Source of the DNA: Streptomyces katrae
GTDB lineage: Bacteria > Actinomycetota > Actinomycetes > Streptomycetales > Streptomycetaceae
Reading direction: 5' to 3'
Length of the DNA: 64,000 nucleotides
NCBI RefSeq assembly: GCF_002028425.1
Contig: NZ_CP020042.1
Coordinates: 1,922,001 to 1,986,000 of the forward strand
Positions 16,116 through 23,877 of this stretch are shown here, one piece after another. Each line of letters begins with the position of its first letter. Position 1 is the stretch's first letter. The notes under the pieces were generated by a model that saw only the letters and a list, made by a program, of their open reading frames with translations, did not search any database and was not told where the DNA came from. The translations under genes and the position numbers were made by a program.

Positions 16116-18986
16116 TTGCCGGCTGCCGACTCCGTCCTGCTGCGCCGTATCCAGACCGTGTACGTCGACCACGAACCGGAGCCCGGCCGCGCACCGGGAC
16201 CGTCGCTGCGCAGGCTGGAGGCGGAACTGCTGGGCCGCGGCTACCTCCTCGACCCGGCACTCCACGCCGCCCTGGCGGGGCTGGGCCCCGAGGACCTCGC
16301 CGCCGCGCACAGCCGGCTGACGGGCCTGGCGGACGGGCTGCTCGGCTCGGACCGGACCCACCGCCCGCTCCTGCGCCGCTTCCCGCGCGTACTGCCCCGC
16401 GACCCCGGGGCGCTGTACGCCGACCGGATCTTCGCGCACCTGCTCCAGCGGCCGTACCAGCCGTGCGTGTTGTGCGGCGAGGCCGGGCGCGTCCGCGCCG
16501 TCTCACCGTGCGCGCACCTGGTGTGCCGGGCGTGCTGGGACGAGACCGAGTACGACGGCTGCCCCCTCTGCCACCGCCGCATCGACGCCGCCGAACCGTT
16601 CCTGCGGGCGGTCCGGGCCGTCGGCGCGGCCAAGCCCGCCACCCCGGGCCCGCTGCGGCTGCTGCGGCTGGGCGCCGACCGCCGCGCCGACGCGACCGAG
16701 CTGGTCGGGCGGCTCCTGGCCCGGCGCACCCCACTGTCCCCCCAGGACCGCGACGACCTGCTGGCGCTGCTGCCGCTCTCCCCCGCCGGGCGGGGGCTGC
16801 TGCCCGCCGAGATCCCGGTGCGCGAGACCAAGGCCCTGGTGGTCGCCACGCTGCTGGCCGCGGCGCCGGAGGACGCCGGGGAGGCCGTACGGGCACTGCC
16901 CGCCGAGCGGCTGACCACGGCCACCGACGTGCTGCGGGTGCTGGCGGTGCTCTCGGGCGGGGAGCCCGGCCTGGATCCGCTGCCCCGGTTCGGCGGGCTG
17001 CCCCGGCGGCTGCGGCGGGAACTGCTGGGCGTGCTGGACGGGTTGCCCGCGGCGTTCCTCGTCGAGGACCTGCTGCGGCACCCCACCGCGTGGAAGCGGG
17101 CGGCCGAGGTCCTGCACCCCTTCGAGGACCACCACCGCCACCCGCGGGCCGCGCTGGCCTTCGCCGTGCTGCGCGGAACCCCGGTCCGCGCCGGCACCGC
17201 GCTCGGGGCGGCCCTGCTGGAGACGGCGGCCGCCCATCCCGACGCGGTCCGGGCGGACGCCGGGGCCGGCCGGATCCGGCCCGCGACCTGGGCCGGGCGG
17301 CTGGAGCGGGCCCTGGCCGCCGGGGACCTCGCCGCCGCGACGGGCATCGCCGCGCAGCGCCCCGGCGAACTGGTGCGCCGGCTCGACCACCTGCTGCGGC
17401 TGGCCGCGGAGGGGCGGCCCGGGGAGGCCGCGGGACTCGCACTCCCGTCCGAGCTGGCGGAGGCGCTGCGCCACGGGCTGCCCAAGGCAGGTCCGGGCCC
17501 GCTGCTGTCCGCCCTCGGCGCCCTGCGGGTGCGCACCGAGGACCGGACCGGCCGGCGCCGGGTGTTCTTCCCGGGGGGCGAGGTCACCCGCGCCCTGGTG
17601 GTGCCGGAGCGGCGGCCGCCGCTGCCCGCCGGGCTCGTGGAGCAGACCGTCACCCTGCTGGAGGCCGAGCTGCTGCGGCGGTTCGCGACCGCGGGCGAAC
17701 GGCCGGAGCCGGGCTCGGACGCCGGAACGGCGGCGGACGCCGGGCCGGGGGCGGACGCCGGCCCGGGGGCGGACGCCAGCCCGGGGGCGGACGCCGGCCC
17801 GGGAGCGGACGCCAGCCCGGGGGCGGACGCCAGCCCGGGAGCGGACGCCAGCCCGGGAGCGGACGCCCGGGCGGCGGAGGACGCCGGCCCGAAGGCGGAT
17901 GCCCCGATGGAGGCGGGCGGCGCCCCGGGGGCGTACGACCTCGCCGTGCTGGACTCCGCGCTGGCCGACCTGACCGTCCCCTTCACCGAACGGGCCGCCG
18001 CCAAGGCCCTGGTCGCGGTCCCCCGGGGCAGCCGGCAGCCGGTGCCCGCGGGCGAGGTGCTGCGGCTGTTCCTGCACTGGACGGAGCCCGAGGGCGAACG
18101 CACCGACCTGGACCTGTCCGTGGCCTTCTACGACGCCGACTGGGCCTACGCCGGCCTCTGCGACTACACCTCCCTGCAGTTCGGCGAGGGCGCGGCGGTC
18201 CACTCCGGAGACCTCACCTCCGCCCCGGCCCCCGACGGGGCCACGGAGTACGTGGACCTCGACGTGGAACAGCTGGCCGCGCAGGGGGTCCGCTACGCCG
18301 TCCCCCTGGTGTTCAGCTTCAACAACATCCCCTTCGACGAGCTGCCCGACGCCTTCGCCGGCCACATGGGCCTGCCCGCCGGCCGGCCCCGCGACGCCCG
18401 CTACGACCCGCGCTCCGTCCGCCAGCGCTTCGACCTGGCGGGCCGGTCCCGGATCTGCCTGCCCATGGTCGTGGACCTGGAGCTGCGGCAGTCGCTGTGG
18501 ACCGACGTCCACCTGCCCCCGGCCGACGGCTTCCAGAGCATCGCCACGATGGGCCCGCGGCTGGGCGAGGTGGTCCGGGACGTGTACGAGCAGTTCGGCT
18601 CGACGGCGCGGGTGACGCTGTGGGACCTGACGGTGTGGCGGGCCGCGGCCCGCACCCGGGAGGTGACGGTGGTGCGCCGGGCTCCCGCACCGGGCCTCCC
18701 CGACGAGCTGTGGACGCACCGGCGGCGGGCCGGCGAACCGGTGGCGGCCTTCGCACACCGGATCGCGGAGCTGGCGGACCCGGACGTGCGCGCGCCCGCG
18801 CAGGACGCCGACGCCGAGGCGGCCCGACTCGCTTCCGGGCGACGGGTGTTCCTGGCCGCCGTGCACGGCGGCCCGTCCCCCGAGCGGGCCTCGGGCACGG
18901 TCTACCGGCTGTTCCCCGGCCGCGACGGCCACGGGCCGGACTTCCTGCAGGTCACCGCCGGGGACCTGGTCGCCGAACTGGGCTGA
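16116..18986 (+). CDS. MXAN_6230/SCO0854-type RING-finger protein with TerD-like domain
   Basis: Large protein (956 aa from TTG 16116). A RING/treble-clef zinc motif lies at about residues 117-152: CVLCGEAG, then PCAHLVCRACW and CPLCH, giving the Cys/His spacing of RING fingers, rare in bacteria. A long helical, Leu/Ala-rich middle follows. Residues 540-581 are seven ADA(G/S)PG repeats encoded by tandem 18-bp DNA. The C-terminal third (about 645-790) has TerD-like features: LDLSVAFYDADW, HSGDLTSAPAPDGA and a VFSFNN strand. The function is unknown; a ubiquitin-ligase role should not be assumed. TTG is preceded by GAAGGGGAAACCGCCG; the open frame extends to 15933, but that stretch is low complexity. 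Confidence 0.82.
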   Translation: MPAADSVLLRRIQTVYVDHEPEPGRAPGPSLRRLEAELLGRGYLLDPALHAALAGLGPEDLAAAHSRLTGLADGLLGSDRTHRPLLRRFPRVLPRDPGALYADRIFAHLLQRPYQPCVLCGEAGRVRAVSPCAHLVCRACWDETEYDGCPLCHRRIDAAEPFLRAVRAVGAAKPATPGPLRLLRLGADRRADATELVGRLLARRTPLSPQDRDDLLALLPLSPAGRGLLPAEIPVRETKALVVATLLAAAPEDAGEAVRALPAERLTTATDVLRVLAVLSGGEPGLDPLPRFGGLPRRLRRELLGVLDGLPAAFLVEDLLRHPTAWKRAAEVLHPFEDHHRHPRAALAFAVLRGTPVRAGTALGAALLETAAAHPDAVRADAGAGRIRPATWAGRLERALAAGDLAAATGIAAQRPGELVRRLDHLLRLAAEGRPGEAAGLALPSELAEALRHGLPKAGPGPLLSALGALRVRTEDRTGRRRVFFPGGEVTRALVVPERRPPLPAGLVEQTVTLLEAELLRRFATAGERPEPGSDAGTAADAGPGADAGPGADASPGADAGPGADASPGADASPGADASPGADARAAEDAGPKADAPMEAGGAPGAYDLAVLDSALADLTVPFTERAAAKALVAVPRGSRQPVPAGEVLRLFLHWTEPEGERTDLDLSVAFYDADWAYAGLCDYTSLQFGEGAAVHSGDLTSAPAPDGATEYVDLDVEQLAAQGVRYAVPLVFSFNNIPFDELPDAFAGHMGLPAGRPRDARYDPRSVRQRFDLAGRSRICLPMVVDLELRQSLWTDVHLPPADGFQSIATMGPRLGEVVRDVYEQFGSTARVTLWDLTVWRAAARTREVTVVRRAPAPGLPDELWTHRRRAGEPVAAFAHRIAELADPDVRAPAQDADAEAARLASGRRVFLAAVHGGPSPERASGTVYRLFPGRDGHGPDFLQVTAGDLVAELG
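17733..17867 (+). repeat. In-frame 18-bp tandem repeat, seven copies
   Basis: Unit GCGGACGCCGGCCCGGGG with variants at two sites is repeated seven times plus half a unit. It encodes ADAGPG or ADASPG and forms a flexible linker between the helical and TerD-like parts of the RING protein. The number of copies could change by slippage without breaking the frame. Confidence 0.9.
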
Positions 18987-19097
18987 ACGGCGCGTACCGG
19001 AGCCCGGATCCGGGGCCGCGGCGGGGCGCGGCGGGAGGGACGGCCGGAACCCGGCTCCCCGCGGAATCGGAACTGTCGGTGAGGGCCCGTATCCTCT

Positions 19098-20075
19098 ATG
19101 ACCATGCTCGACGACCGTACGACCGCAGACACGACGTGGCCGACCGCGTACCCCCAGGGGTACGCGGTCGTCGACGTGGAGACGACCGGGCTCGCTCGCG
19201 ACGACCGGATAGTGTCCGCGGCCGTCTACCGGCTCGACGCACGGGGCAACGTCGAGGACCACTGGTACAGCCTGGTCAACCCGCGCCGGGACCCGGGCCC
19301 CGTCTGGATCCACGGTCTGACGAGCGACATGCTCGCTGACGCGCCCCTCTTCGAGGACATCGCCGGGGAGTTCGCCGAGCGGCTCGCGGACCGGGTCCTC
19401 GTCGCGCACAACGCCATCTTCGACTGGCAGATGATCGCCCGGGAGTACGCGCGGGCCTCGTCGGCCGCGCCGGTCCGCCAGCGGCTGTGCACCATCGCCC
19501 TGTCCAAGGAGCTGGACCTCCCGCTGCCCAACCACAAGCTGGAGTCCCTCGCCGCGCACTACGGGGTGGTCCAGCAGCGCGCCCACCACGCCCTCGACGA
19601 CGCCCGCGTCCTGGCGGAGGCCTTCCGTCCGTCGCTGCACGCGGCCGCGCGGGACGGCGTACGCCTGCCCCTGCTGGAGTGCCGCCCGCTGACGGAGTGG
19701 TCGGACTCCCCCGCCACGCCGCGGGTCGGCTACCAGGCCTCGTACGGGGGCAGCTGGCGGGCCTCGCGGAAGCTGCCGCCCTCCCCGTACCCGAACCCGG
19801 GGCGGTTCGAGGACGGCAAGCCGCTGAAGCAGGGCATGCGGGTCGCCTTCTCCGGTGACACCTCGGTGGACCGGGAGCTGCTGGAGGACCGGGCGGTGGA
19901 GGCCGGGCTGCATGTCGCGACGAGCGTGTCGCGGCTCACCAGCCTGCTCGTCACCAACGACCCCGACTCGGCGACCTCCAAGACGGTCAAGGCCAAGTCC
20001 TTCGGCACCCCGGTGGTGGACGAGGCGGCCTTCACGCAGCTGCTGCGCGACGTGGCGCCCGCCGAGGAGAAGTAG
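19098..20075 (+). CDS. DEDDh family 3'-5' exonuclease with BRCT domain
   Basis: 325 aa. The N-terminal DnaQ-like exonuclease has ExoI VVDVETTG (Asp26, Glu28), ExoII HNAIFDWQM and ExoIII HHALDDAR, the DEDDh set. After a Pro-rich linker, residues about 240-320 form a BRCT domain (MRVAFSGDTSVDRELLEDRAVEAGL onward, with LVTND and GTPVV). The combination suggests DNA proofreading or repair, with BRCT giving protein or DNA-end contacts. The ATG at 19098 has no ribosome site and a TATCCT sits just upstream, so a leaderless mRNA starting near 19098-19104 is possible. TerD-linked exonucleases are known, and a TerD-like gene is directly upstream. Confidence 0.9.
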   Translation: MTMLDDRTTADTTWPTAYPQGYAVVDVETTGLARDDRIVSAAVYRLDARGNVEDHWYSLVNPRRDPGPVWIHGLTSDMLADAPLFEDIAGEFAERLADRVLVAHNAIFDWQMIAREYARASSAAPVRQRLCTIALSKELDLPLPNHKLESLAAHYGVVQQRAHHALDDARVLAEAFRPSLHAAARDGVRLPLLECRPLTEWSDSPATPRVGYQASYGGSWRASRKLPPSPYPNPGRFEDGKPLKQGMRVAFSGDTSVDRELLEDRAVEAGLHVATSVSRLTSLLVTNDPDSATSKTVKAKSFGTPVVDEAAFTQLLRDVAPAEEK

Positions 20076-20163
20076 CGTCGGGATTGCTCCGGGCGGGTGC
20101 AGGCGCGGCGACTCACCCCGGCGGATCTTGTTCCGGCCCTCCGGCCCGCGAACCATGCGGCGC

Positions 20164-20397
20164 ATGGCACGTTGTGAGGTCTGCGGAAACGACTACGGGA
20201 TGTCCTTCGAGGTGCACGCGCAGGGCGCGGTGCACGTCTTCGACTGCTTCTCCTGCGCCATCCACCGCATGGCGCCCATCTGCGAGCACTGCCGGGTCCA
20301 GATCATCGGGCAGGGCGTGGAGGTCGAGGGACAGTGGTTCTGCGGCGGGCACTGCGCCCGGGCGGAGGGGAAGGTGGGCATCGTCGACCGCGTCTGA
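20164..20397 (+). CDS. Small metallothionein-like Cys-rich protein
   Basis: 77-aa protein with ten Cys and several His: CEVCGND at the start, DCFSCAIHRM, PICEHCRV and WFCGGHCARAEG. The layout matches proteins annotated as prokaryotic metallothionein in actinobacteria and would bind zinc or another soft metal. ATG 20164 is used; ATG 20155 (three residues longer) is equally possible. It is followed by a hairpin at 20420-20448. Metal storage or a zinc-ribbon adaptor role are both possible; neither is shown by the sequence. Confidence 0.78.
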   Translation: MARCEVCGNDYGMSFEVHAQGAVHVFDCFSCAIHRMAPICEHCRVQIIGQGVEVEGQWFCGGHCARAEGKVGIVDRV

Positions 20398-20419
20398 CCC
20401 GTCCGCTTCCTCCCCCTCT

Positions 20420-20448
20420 ACCCCGGAAGGCCACCCGGCCTCCGGGGT
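20420..20448 (+). terminator. Hairpin terminator after the Cys-rich gene
   Basis: Arms ACCCCGGAAGGCC and GGCCTCCGGGGT pair with one bulged base, followed by CCTTTCCC. Located 23 nt after the metallothionein-like stop. Confidence 0.65.
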
Positions 20449-20470
20449 CCTTTCCCTTGCGGGTACCGTC

Positions 20471-21265
20471 ATGGGCGTGTACCGCTTCTTGCTGACCCGG
20501 CAGTGGGTGTGCCTCACCCTCATCGCCCTCGTCCTCATCCCCGTGATGATCAAGCTGGGGTTCTGGCAGTTCCACCGCCATGAGCACCGGGTCGCCCAGA
20601 ACGAGCTGATCGCGAAGAACCTGTCGGCGAAGCCGGTGCCGGTGACCGAGGTCACCTCGCCCGGCCACACCGTCCCGCGCTCCGACTACTGGCGTGCCGT
20701 CACGGCCACCGGTACGTACGACTCCGCGCACGAGGTCGTCGTGCGGATGCGCACCTCGAACGACGACAAGGTCGGCTTCCAGGTGGTGACCCCGCTCGTG
20801 CTGGGCGACGGGCGGGTGGTGCTGGTGAACCGGGGCTGGGTGCCCGGCGGCGACGACCCGACCGCCTACCCGCCCGTGCCGGCCGCGCCCTCGGGCGAGG
20901 TGACGGTCAATGGACGGCTCAAGGCCGACGAGACCAGCGGCGACAGCGGGATCAAGGACCGCAAGGGCCTGCCGGAACGTCAGGTGATGCTGGTCAACAG
21001 CGAGCAGCAGGCCGCCTACCTGGGCAAGCCGGTCCTCGGCGGCTACCTGGAACTCACCTCCCCGCTGCCGCGGAGCGGCGGCCCCGAGGCGGTGGCGGAG
21101 CCCGACCACGATTCCATCGGCCCGCACATGGCCTATGCCGTGCAGTGGTGGCTGTTCGCGGCGGCCGTGCCGGTGGGGTGGCTGGTCCTGGTACGCCGGG
21201 AGCGGCGCGACCGCGAGGCGGCCGGGGCTGCGGAGGCCATGTCGCCGGAGCCCGCTTCGGCGTAG
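20471..21265 (+). CDS. SURF1 family cytochrome oxidase assembly protein
   Basis: 264-aa membrane protein with the SURF1 plan: an N-terminal transmembrane helix (VCLTLIALVLIPVMIKLGFWQ) followed by the family's W-Q-x-x-R/H stretch, an extracytoplasmic domain with VLVNRGWVP, and a second helix near the end (YAVQWWLFAAAVPVGWLVLV). SURF1 proteins aid haem a insertion or assembly of aa3 cytochrome oxidase. ATG 20471 is used. It is followed after 10 nt by an SDR gene on the same strand. Confidence 0.92.
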   Translation: MGVYRFLLTRQWVCLTLIALVLIPVMIKLGFWQFHRHEHRVAQNELIAKNLSAKPVPVTEVTSPGHTVPRSDYWRAVTATGTYDSAHEVVVRMRTSNDDKVGFQVVTPLVLGDGRVVLVNRGWVPGGDDPTAYPPVPAAPSGEVTVNGRLKADETSGDSGIKDRKGLPERQVMLVNSEQQAAYLGKPVLGGYLELTSPLPRSGGPEAVAEPDHDSIGPHMAYAVQWWLFAAAVPVGWLVLVRRERRDREAAGAAEAMSPEPASA

Positions 21266-21275
21266 GTTGGGCGGC

Positions 21276-22031
21276 ATGGATCTTGGACTGAAGGACCGTG
21301 TCTACATCGTCACCGGCGCCACCCGTGGCCTCGGCTTCGCTTCCGCGCGGGAACTGGCCGCCGACGGCGCGAAGGTACTGCTGACCGGACGGGACGAGAA
21401 GCGGGCGGCCGCCGCGGCCGCCGAACTGGGGCCGGACGCGGTGGGCCTGGCTGCCGACAACGCCGACGCGGGGGCCGCGGAGCGGCTGGTGGCGGAGGCC
21501 AAGGAGCGGTTCGGGCGGCTCGACGGCATCCTCATCAGCGTCGGCGGACCGGCGCCGGGCGGCGCGCTGGACAACACCGACGAGCAGTGGGCGGCAGCGT
21601 TCGAGTCGGTGTTCCTCGGCGCGGTGCGGCTGGCCCGGGCCGCGGCCGCGGAGCTGGGTGAGGGCGGGGTCATCGGCTTCGTCCTGTCGGGCTCGGTGCA
21701 CGAGCCGATCCCCGGCCTGACCATCTCGAACGGCCTGCGGCCGGGGCTGGCGGGCTTCGCGAAGTCCCTGTCGGTGGAGCTGGGGCCGCGCGGGATCCGC
21801 GTGATCGGGCTGCTGCCGGCACGGATCGACACGGACCGGGTGCGGGAGCTGGACGCGCTCTCCGGGGACGCGTCGGCCGCGCGGGCGGGGCACGAGGCCC
21901 GGATCCCGCTGCGGCGGTACGGGACGCCGGAGGAGTTCGGGCGGACGGCGGCGTTCTTCCTCTCGCCGGCGGCGTCTTACCTCACGGGTGTGATGCTCCC
22001 GGTCGACGGCGGCTCCCGCCACGGCTTCTGA
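21276..22031 (+). CDS. SDR family oxidoreductase lacking the Tyr/Lys pair
   Basis: 251-aa Rossmann protein with TGATRGLG cofactor motif, a divergent NNAG region (ISVGGPAPGG) and the SDR C-terminus LTGVMLPVDGG. The position of the YxxxK catalytic pair reads SNGLRPGL, so Tyr is replaced by Asn and Lys by Arg, while a Ser remains in VLSGSVHE. It may therefore be a non-classical SDR, with altered catalysis or only nucleotide binding. It follows SURF1 by 10 nt and is probably cotranscribed. Confidence 0.85.
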   Translation: MDLGLKDRVYIVTGATRGLGFASARELAADGAKVLLTGRDEKRAAAAAAELGPDAVGLAADNADAGAAERLVAEAKERFGRLDGILISVGGPAPGGALDNTDEQWAAAFESVFLGAVRLARAAAAELGEGGVIGFVLSGSVHEPIPGLTISNGLRPGLAGFAKSLSVELGPRGIRVIGLLPARIDTDRVRELDALSGDASAARAGHEARIPLRRYGTPEEFGRTAAFFLSPAASYLTGVMLPVDGGSRHGF

Positions 22032-22354
22032 CCCCGCCAGGGCTGCGGGTGCCGCTGCGCGGAGCCGTCTCCCCGCCCCACCCTTCCTCCGTTCCCACCT
22101 CGGTCGCCGGTGCGGCCACGGACACGGCGCTACCGCCCCCACGCTGGGGGTACCTCCCAGCGGTAGCCGGGGGGAGGAAGGGCGGGTAGGGGACCTCAAC
22201 CCGCGCAGCGGCAACGGGCCGCGGGCGACGGCCGGGCCCAGCCAGGAGCAGCGGCCGCGCCCGGCGCCCCGACGGACGGAGTCCGGCGCAGCGCCGCGAA
22301 GCCGGGGAGGCCGCTCGCGGCCGAGCCGCGCGAGCGGCGCGTCAGGAAGGAAGG
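22032..22354. other. Intergenic region of dispersed GC-rich repeats and a hairpin
   Basis: No gene is supported in these 323 nt between convergent genes. 22051-22097 is a copy of a module also found at 34897-34943 (inverted) and 41461-41505. 22136-22175 is a diverged relative of the 15144 element. At 22310-22338 a 10-bp perfect stem (GCCGCTCGCG / CGCGAGCGGC) lies next to the enoyl-CoA hydratase stop and may be its terminator. Confidence 0.7.
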
Positions 22355-23134
22355 CTAGTCGGAGAGGCCCGCGAGGTCGCGCAGGCGGCGCGCCTGGGCG
22401 GCGCGTTCGGCGACCCGCTGGTCGTCGTAGGCACGGGACCCGGCCCCCCGCAGCAGCGCCTTCGTCTCGATGACGGCGTCGCGCGGCGGCGCCAGCAGCG
22501 CGGTGGTGAGGTCCTGGACGGCCGCGTCCAGTTCGTCGGCCGGGACGACCAGGTTCGCCAGCCCCACCCGCTCGGCCTCCTCCGCATGCACGAAGCGGCC
22601 CGTCGCGCAGATCTCGAGCGCGCGGGCGTAGCCGACCAGGGCGGTCAGCGGCTGGGTGCCGGCCAGGTCGGGGACGAGACCCAGGCTGGTCTCGCGCATG
22701 GCGAACTGCACGTCGTCCGCGACGACCCGCAGGTCGCACGCGAGTGCGAGCTGGAAGCCGGCGCCGATGGCGTGTCCCTGCACGGCGGCGATGGAGACGA
22801 TGTCATTGCGCCGCCACCAGGTGAAAGCCTCCTGGTACTCGGCGATCGTGGCGTCGAGCAGTTCGTCGGAACCGCGCGCCAGATCGAGGAAGGACGGCTC
22901 GCCCTCGAAGCCCTCGGGGGTGAACGCCTGCCGGTCGAGCCCTGCGGAGAAGGACTTGCCCTCGCCGCGCAGCACGACGACCCGGACCGTGCCGGGCAGC
23001 GACCGTCCGGCCTCCGCCAACGCCCGCCAGAGCGCGGGGGACTGAGCGTTTCGCTTGGCCGGGTTGGTCAGCGTCACCGTGGCGACCGTGTCGTCGATGG
23101 TGAGCCGTACGCCATCCTTGTCGAGCAGAGCCAT
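22355..23134 (-). CDS. Enoyl-CoA hydratase/isomerase family protein
   Basis: Crotonase-fold protein of 259 aa. The oxyanion-hole segments are visible as GEGKSFSAGLDRQ and VQGHAIGAGFQLALACDLRV, followed by MRETSLGLVPDLAGTQ. The residues usually occupied by the catalytic Glu pair are not both obvious, so hydratase, isomerase or another crotonase activity remains open. It is likely to act in fatty-acid or branched acyl-CoA catabolism. The gene appears monocistronic. Confidence 0.88.
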   Translation of the reverse strand: MALLDKDGVRLTIDDTVATVTLTNPAKRNAQSPALWRALAEAGRSLPGTVRVVVLRGEGKSFSAGLDRQAFTPEGFEGEPSFLDLARGSDELLDATIAEYQEAFTWWRRNDIVSIAAVQGHAIGAGFQLALACDLRVVADDVQFAMRETSLGLVPDLAGTQPLTALVGYARALEICATGRFVHAEEAERVGLANLVVPADELDAAVQDLTTALLAPPRDAVIETKALLRGAGSRAYDDQRVAERAAQARRLRDLAGLSD

Positions 23135-23302
23135 CTGGTGCCTCCGGTGTGCAGTCGTGGCCGGACGTCCGACCTAAGTGACTGCACAGTAACCACCCAG
23201 CCGACCGCGAGGCCGACCGGGGGTCACCGAAAGAACCATGCGTGGAACGGAAACGGAGCTGCAGGACGGTCGTGGGCACCGGCCCCGGCCAGGAGGCCAG
23301 GG

Positions 23303-23524
23303 TCAGGCCGCGGCCGCCTTCTTGCCACGCGTCGCGCCACCGCGACCACGCAGCGTGACTCCGGACTCGCTGAGCATCCGGTGGACGAATCCGTAGGACC
23401 GGCCGGTCTCTTCGGCCAGCGCCCGGATACTCGCACCGGAGTCGTACTTCTTCTTCAGGTCTGCCGCGAGCTTGTCGCGCGCGGCGCCGGTCACCCGGCT
23501 GCCCTTCTTCAGAGTCTCGGCCAC
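23303..23524 (-). CDS. Small helix-turn-helix DNA-binding protein
   Basis: 73-aa basic protein. An N-terminal Lys/Arg-rich helix (RDKLAADLKKKYDSG) is followed by a resolvase-type HTH (IRALAEETGRSYGFVHRML) and a basic tail (RGRGGATRGKKAAAA). The whole protein is little more than one HTH, suggesting a nucleoid-associated or general regulatory role. I chose GTG 23524 because GAGGAGG stands five bases upstream; ATG 23563, preceded by GGGGAGGGG, would add 13 residues and is a real alternative. Confidence 0.8.
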   Translation of the reverse strand: MAETLKKGSRVTGAARDKLAADLKKKYDSGASIRALAEETGRSYGFVHRMLSESGVTLRGRGGATRGKKAAAA

Positions 23525-23737
23525 CCGTGCCTCCTCATGGGAAGTGCGCTCTGTGCTTCTCATGATCACCCCTCCCCGGCTTCCTGGCCACCCATTCAGC
23601 AAGGTCGGTCCGGCGGCATTTCCCGGTCCGTGGACATCCGAGCAGAACGGAATCTCCTCTTCCGCTGCATGACCTCGGTCACATTCCTCCGTCACCGAGG
23701 GGAATCGCCAGGTCAGGGGCCGGACGCCGAAAACGGC

Positions 23738-23777
23738 CGGCCCCGGCCGCACATCCGCGAGGATGCGGCCGGGGCCG
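23738..23777 (-). terminator. Rho-independent terminator of the ABC-F gene
   Basis: The arms CGGCCCCGGCCGC and GCGGCCGGGGCCG pair. Read on the minus strand, the stem is followed within a few bases by TTTT. Located about 100 nt after the ABC-F stop. Confidence 0.75.
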
Positions 23778-23877
23778 TTGTACAGAGCGCGAGGGTACGA
23801 GACCGTCTCACTCAGATGATGGATCACGTCTGCGCCGAATGATCCATACGGGACTGGATCAACCCGGCGGGAGGGGA

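Noticed and set aside
16503..20165. Very long minus-strand open frame (1220 codons) opposite the RING protein and exonuclease
   Set aside because: It is the GC-bias shadow of well-supported plus-strand genes, has no domain, and crosses several gene boundaries.
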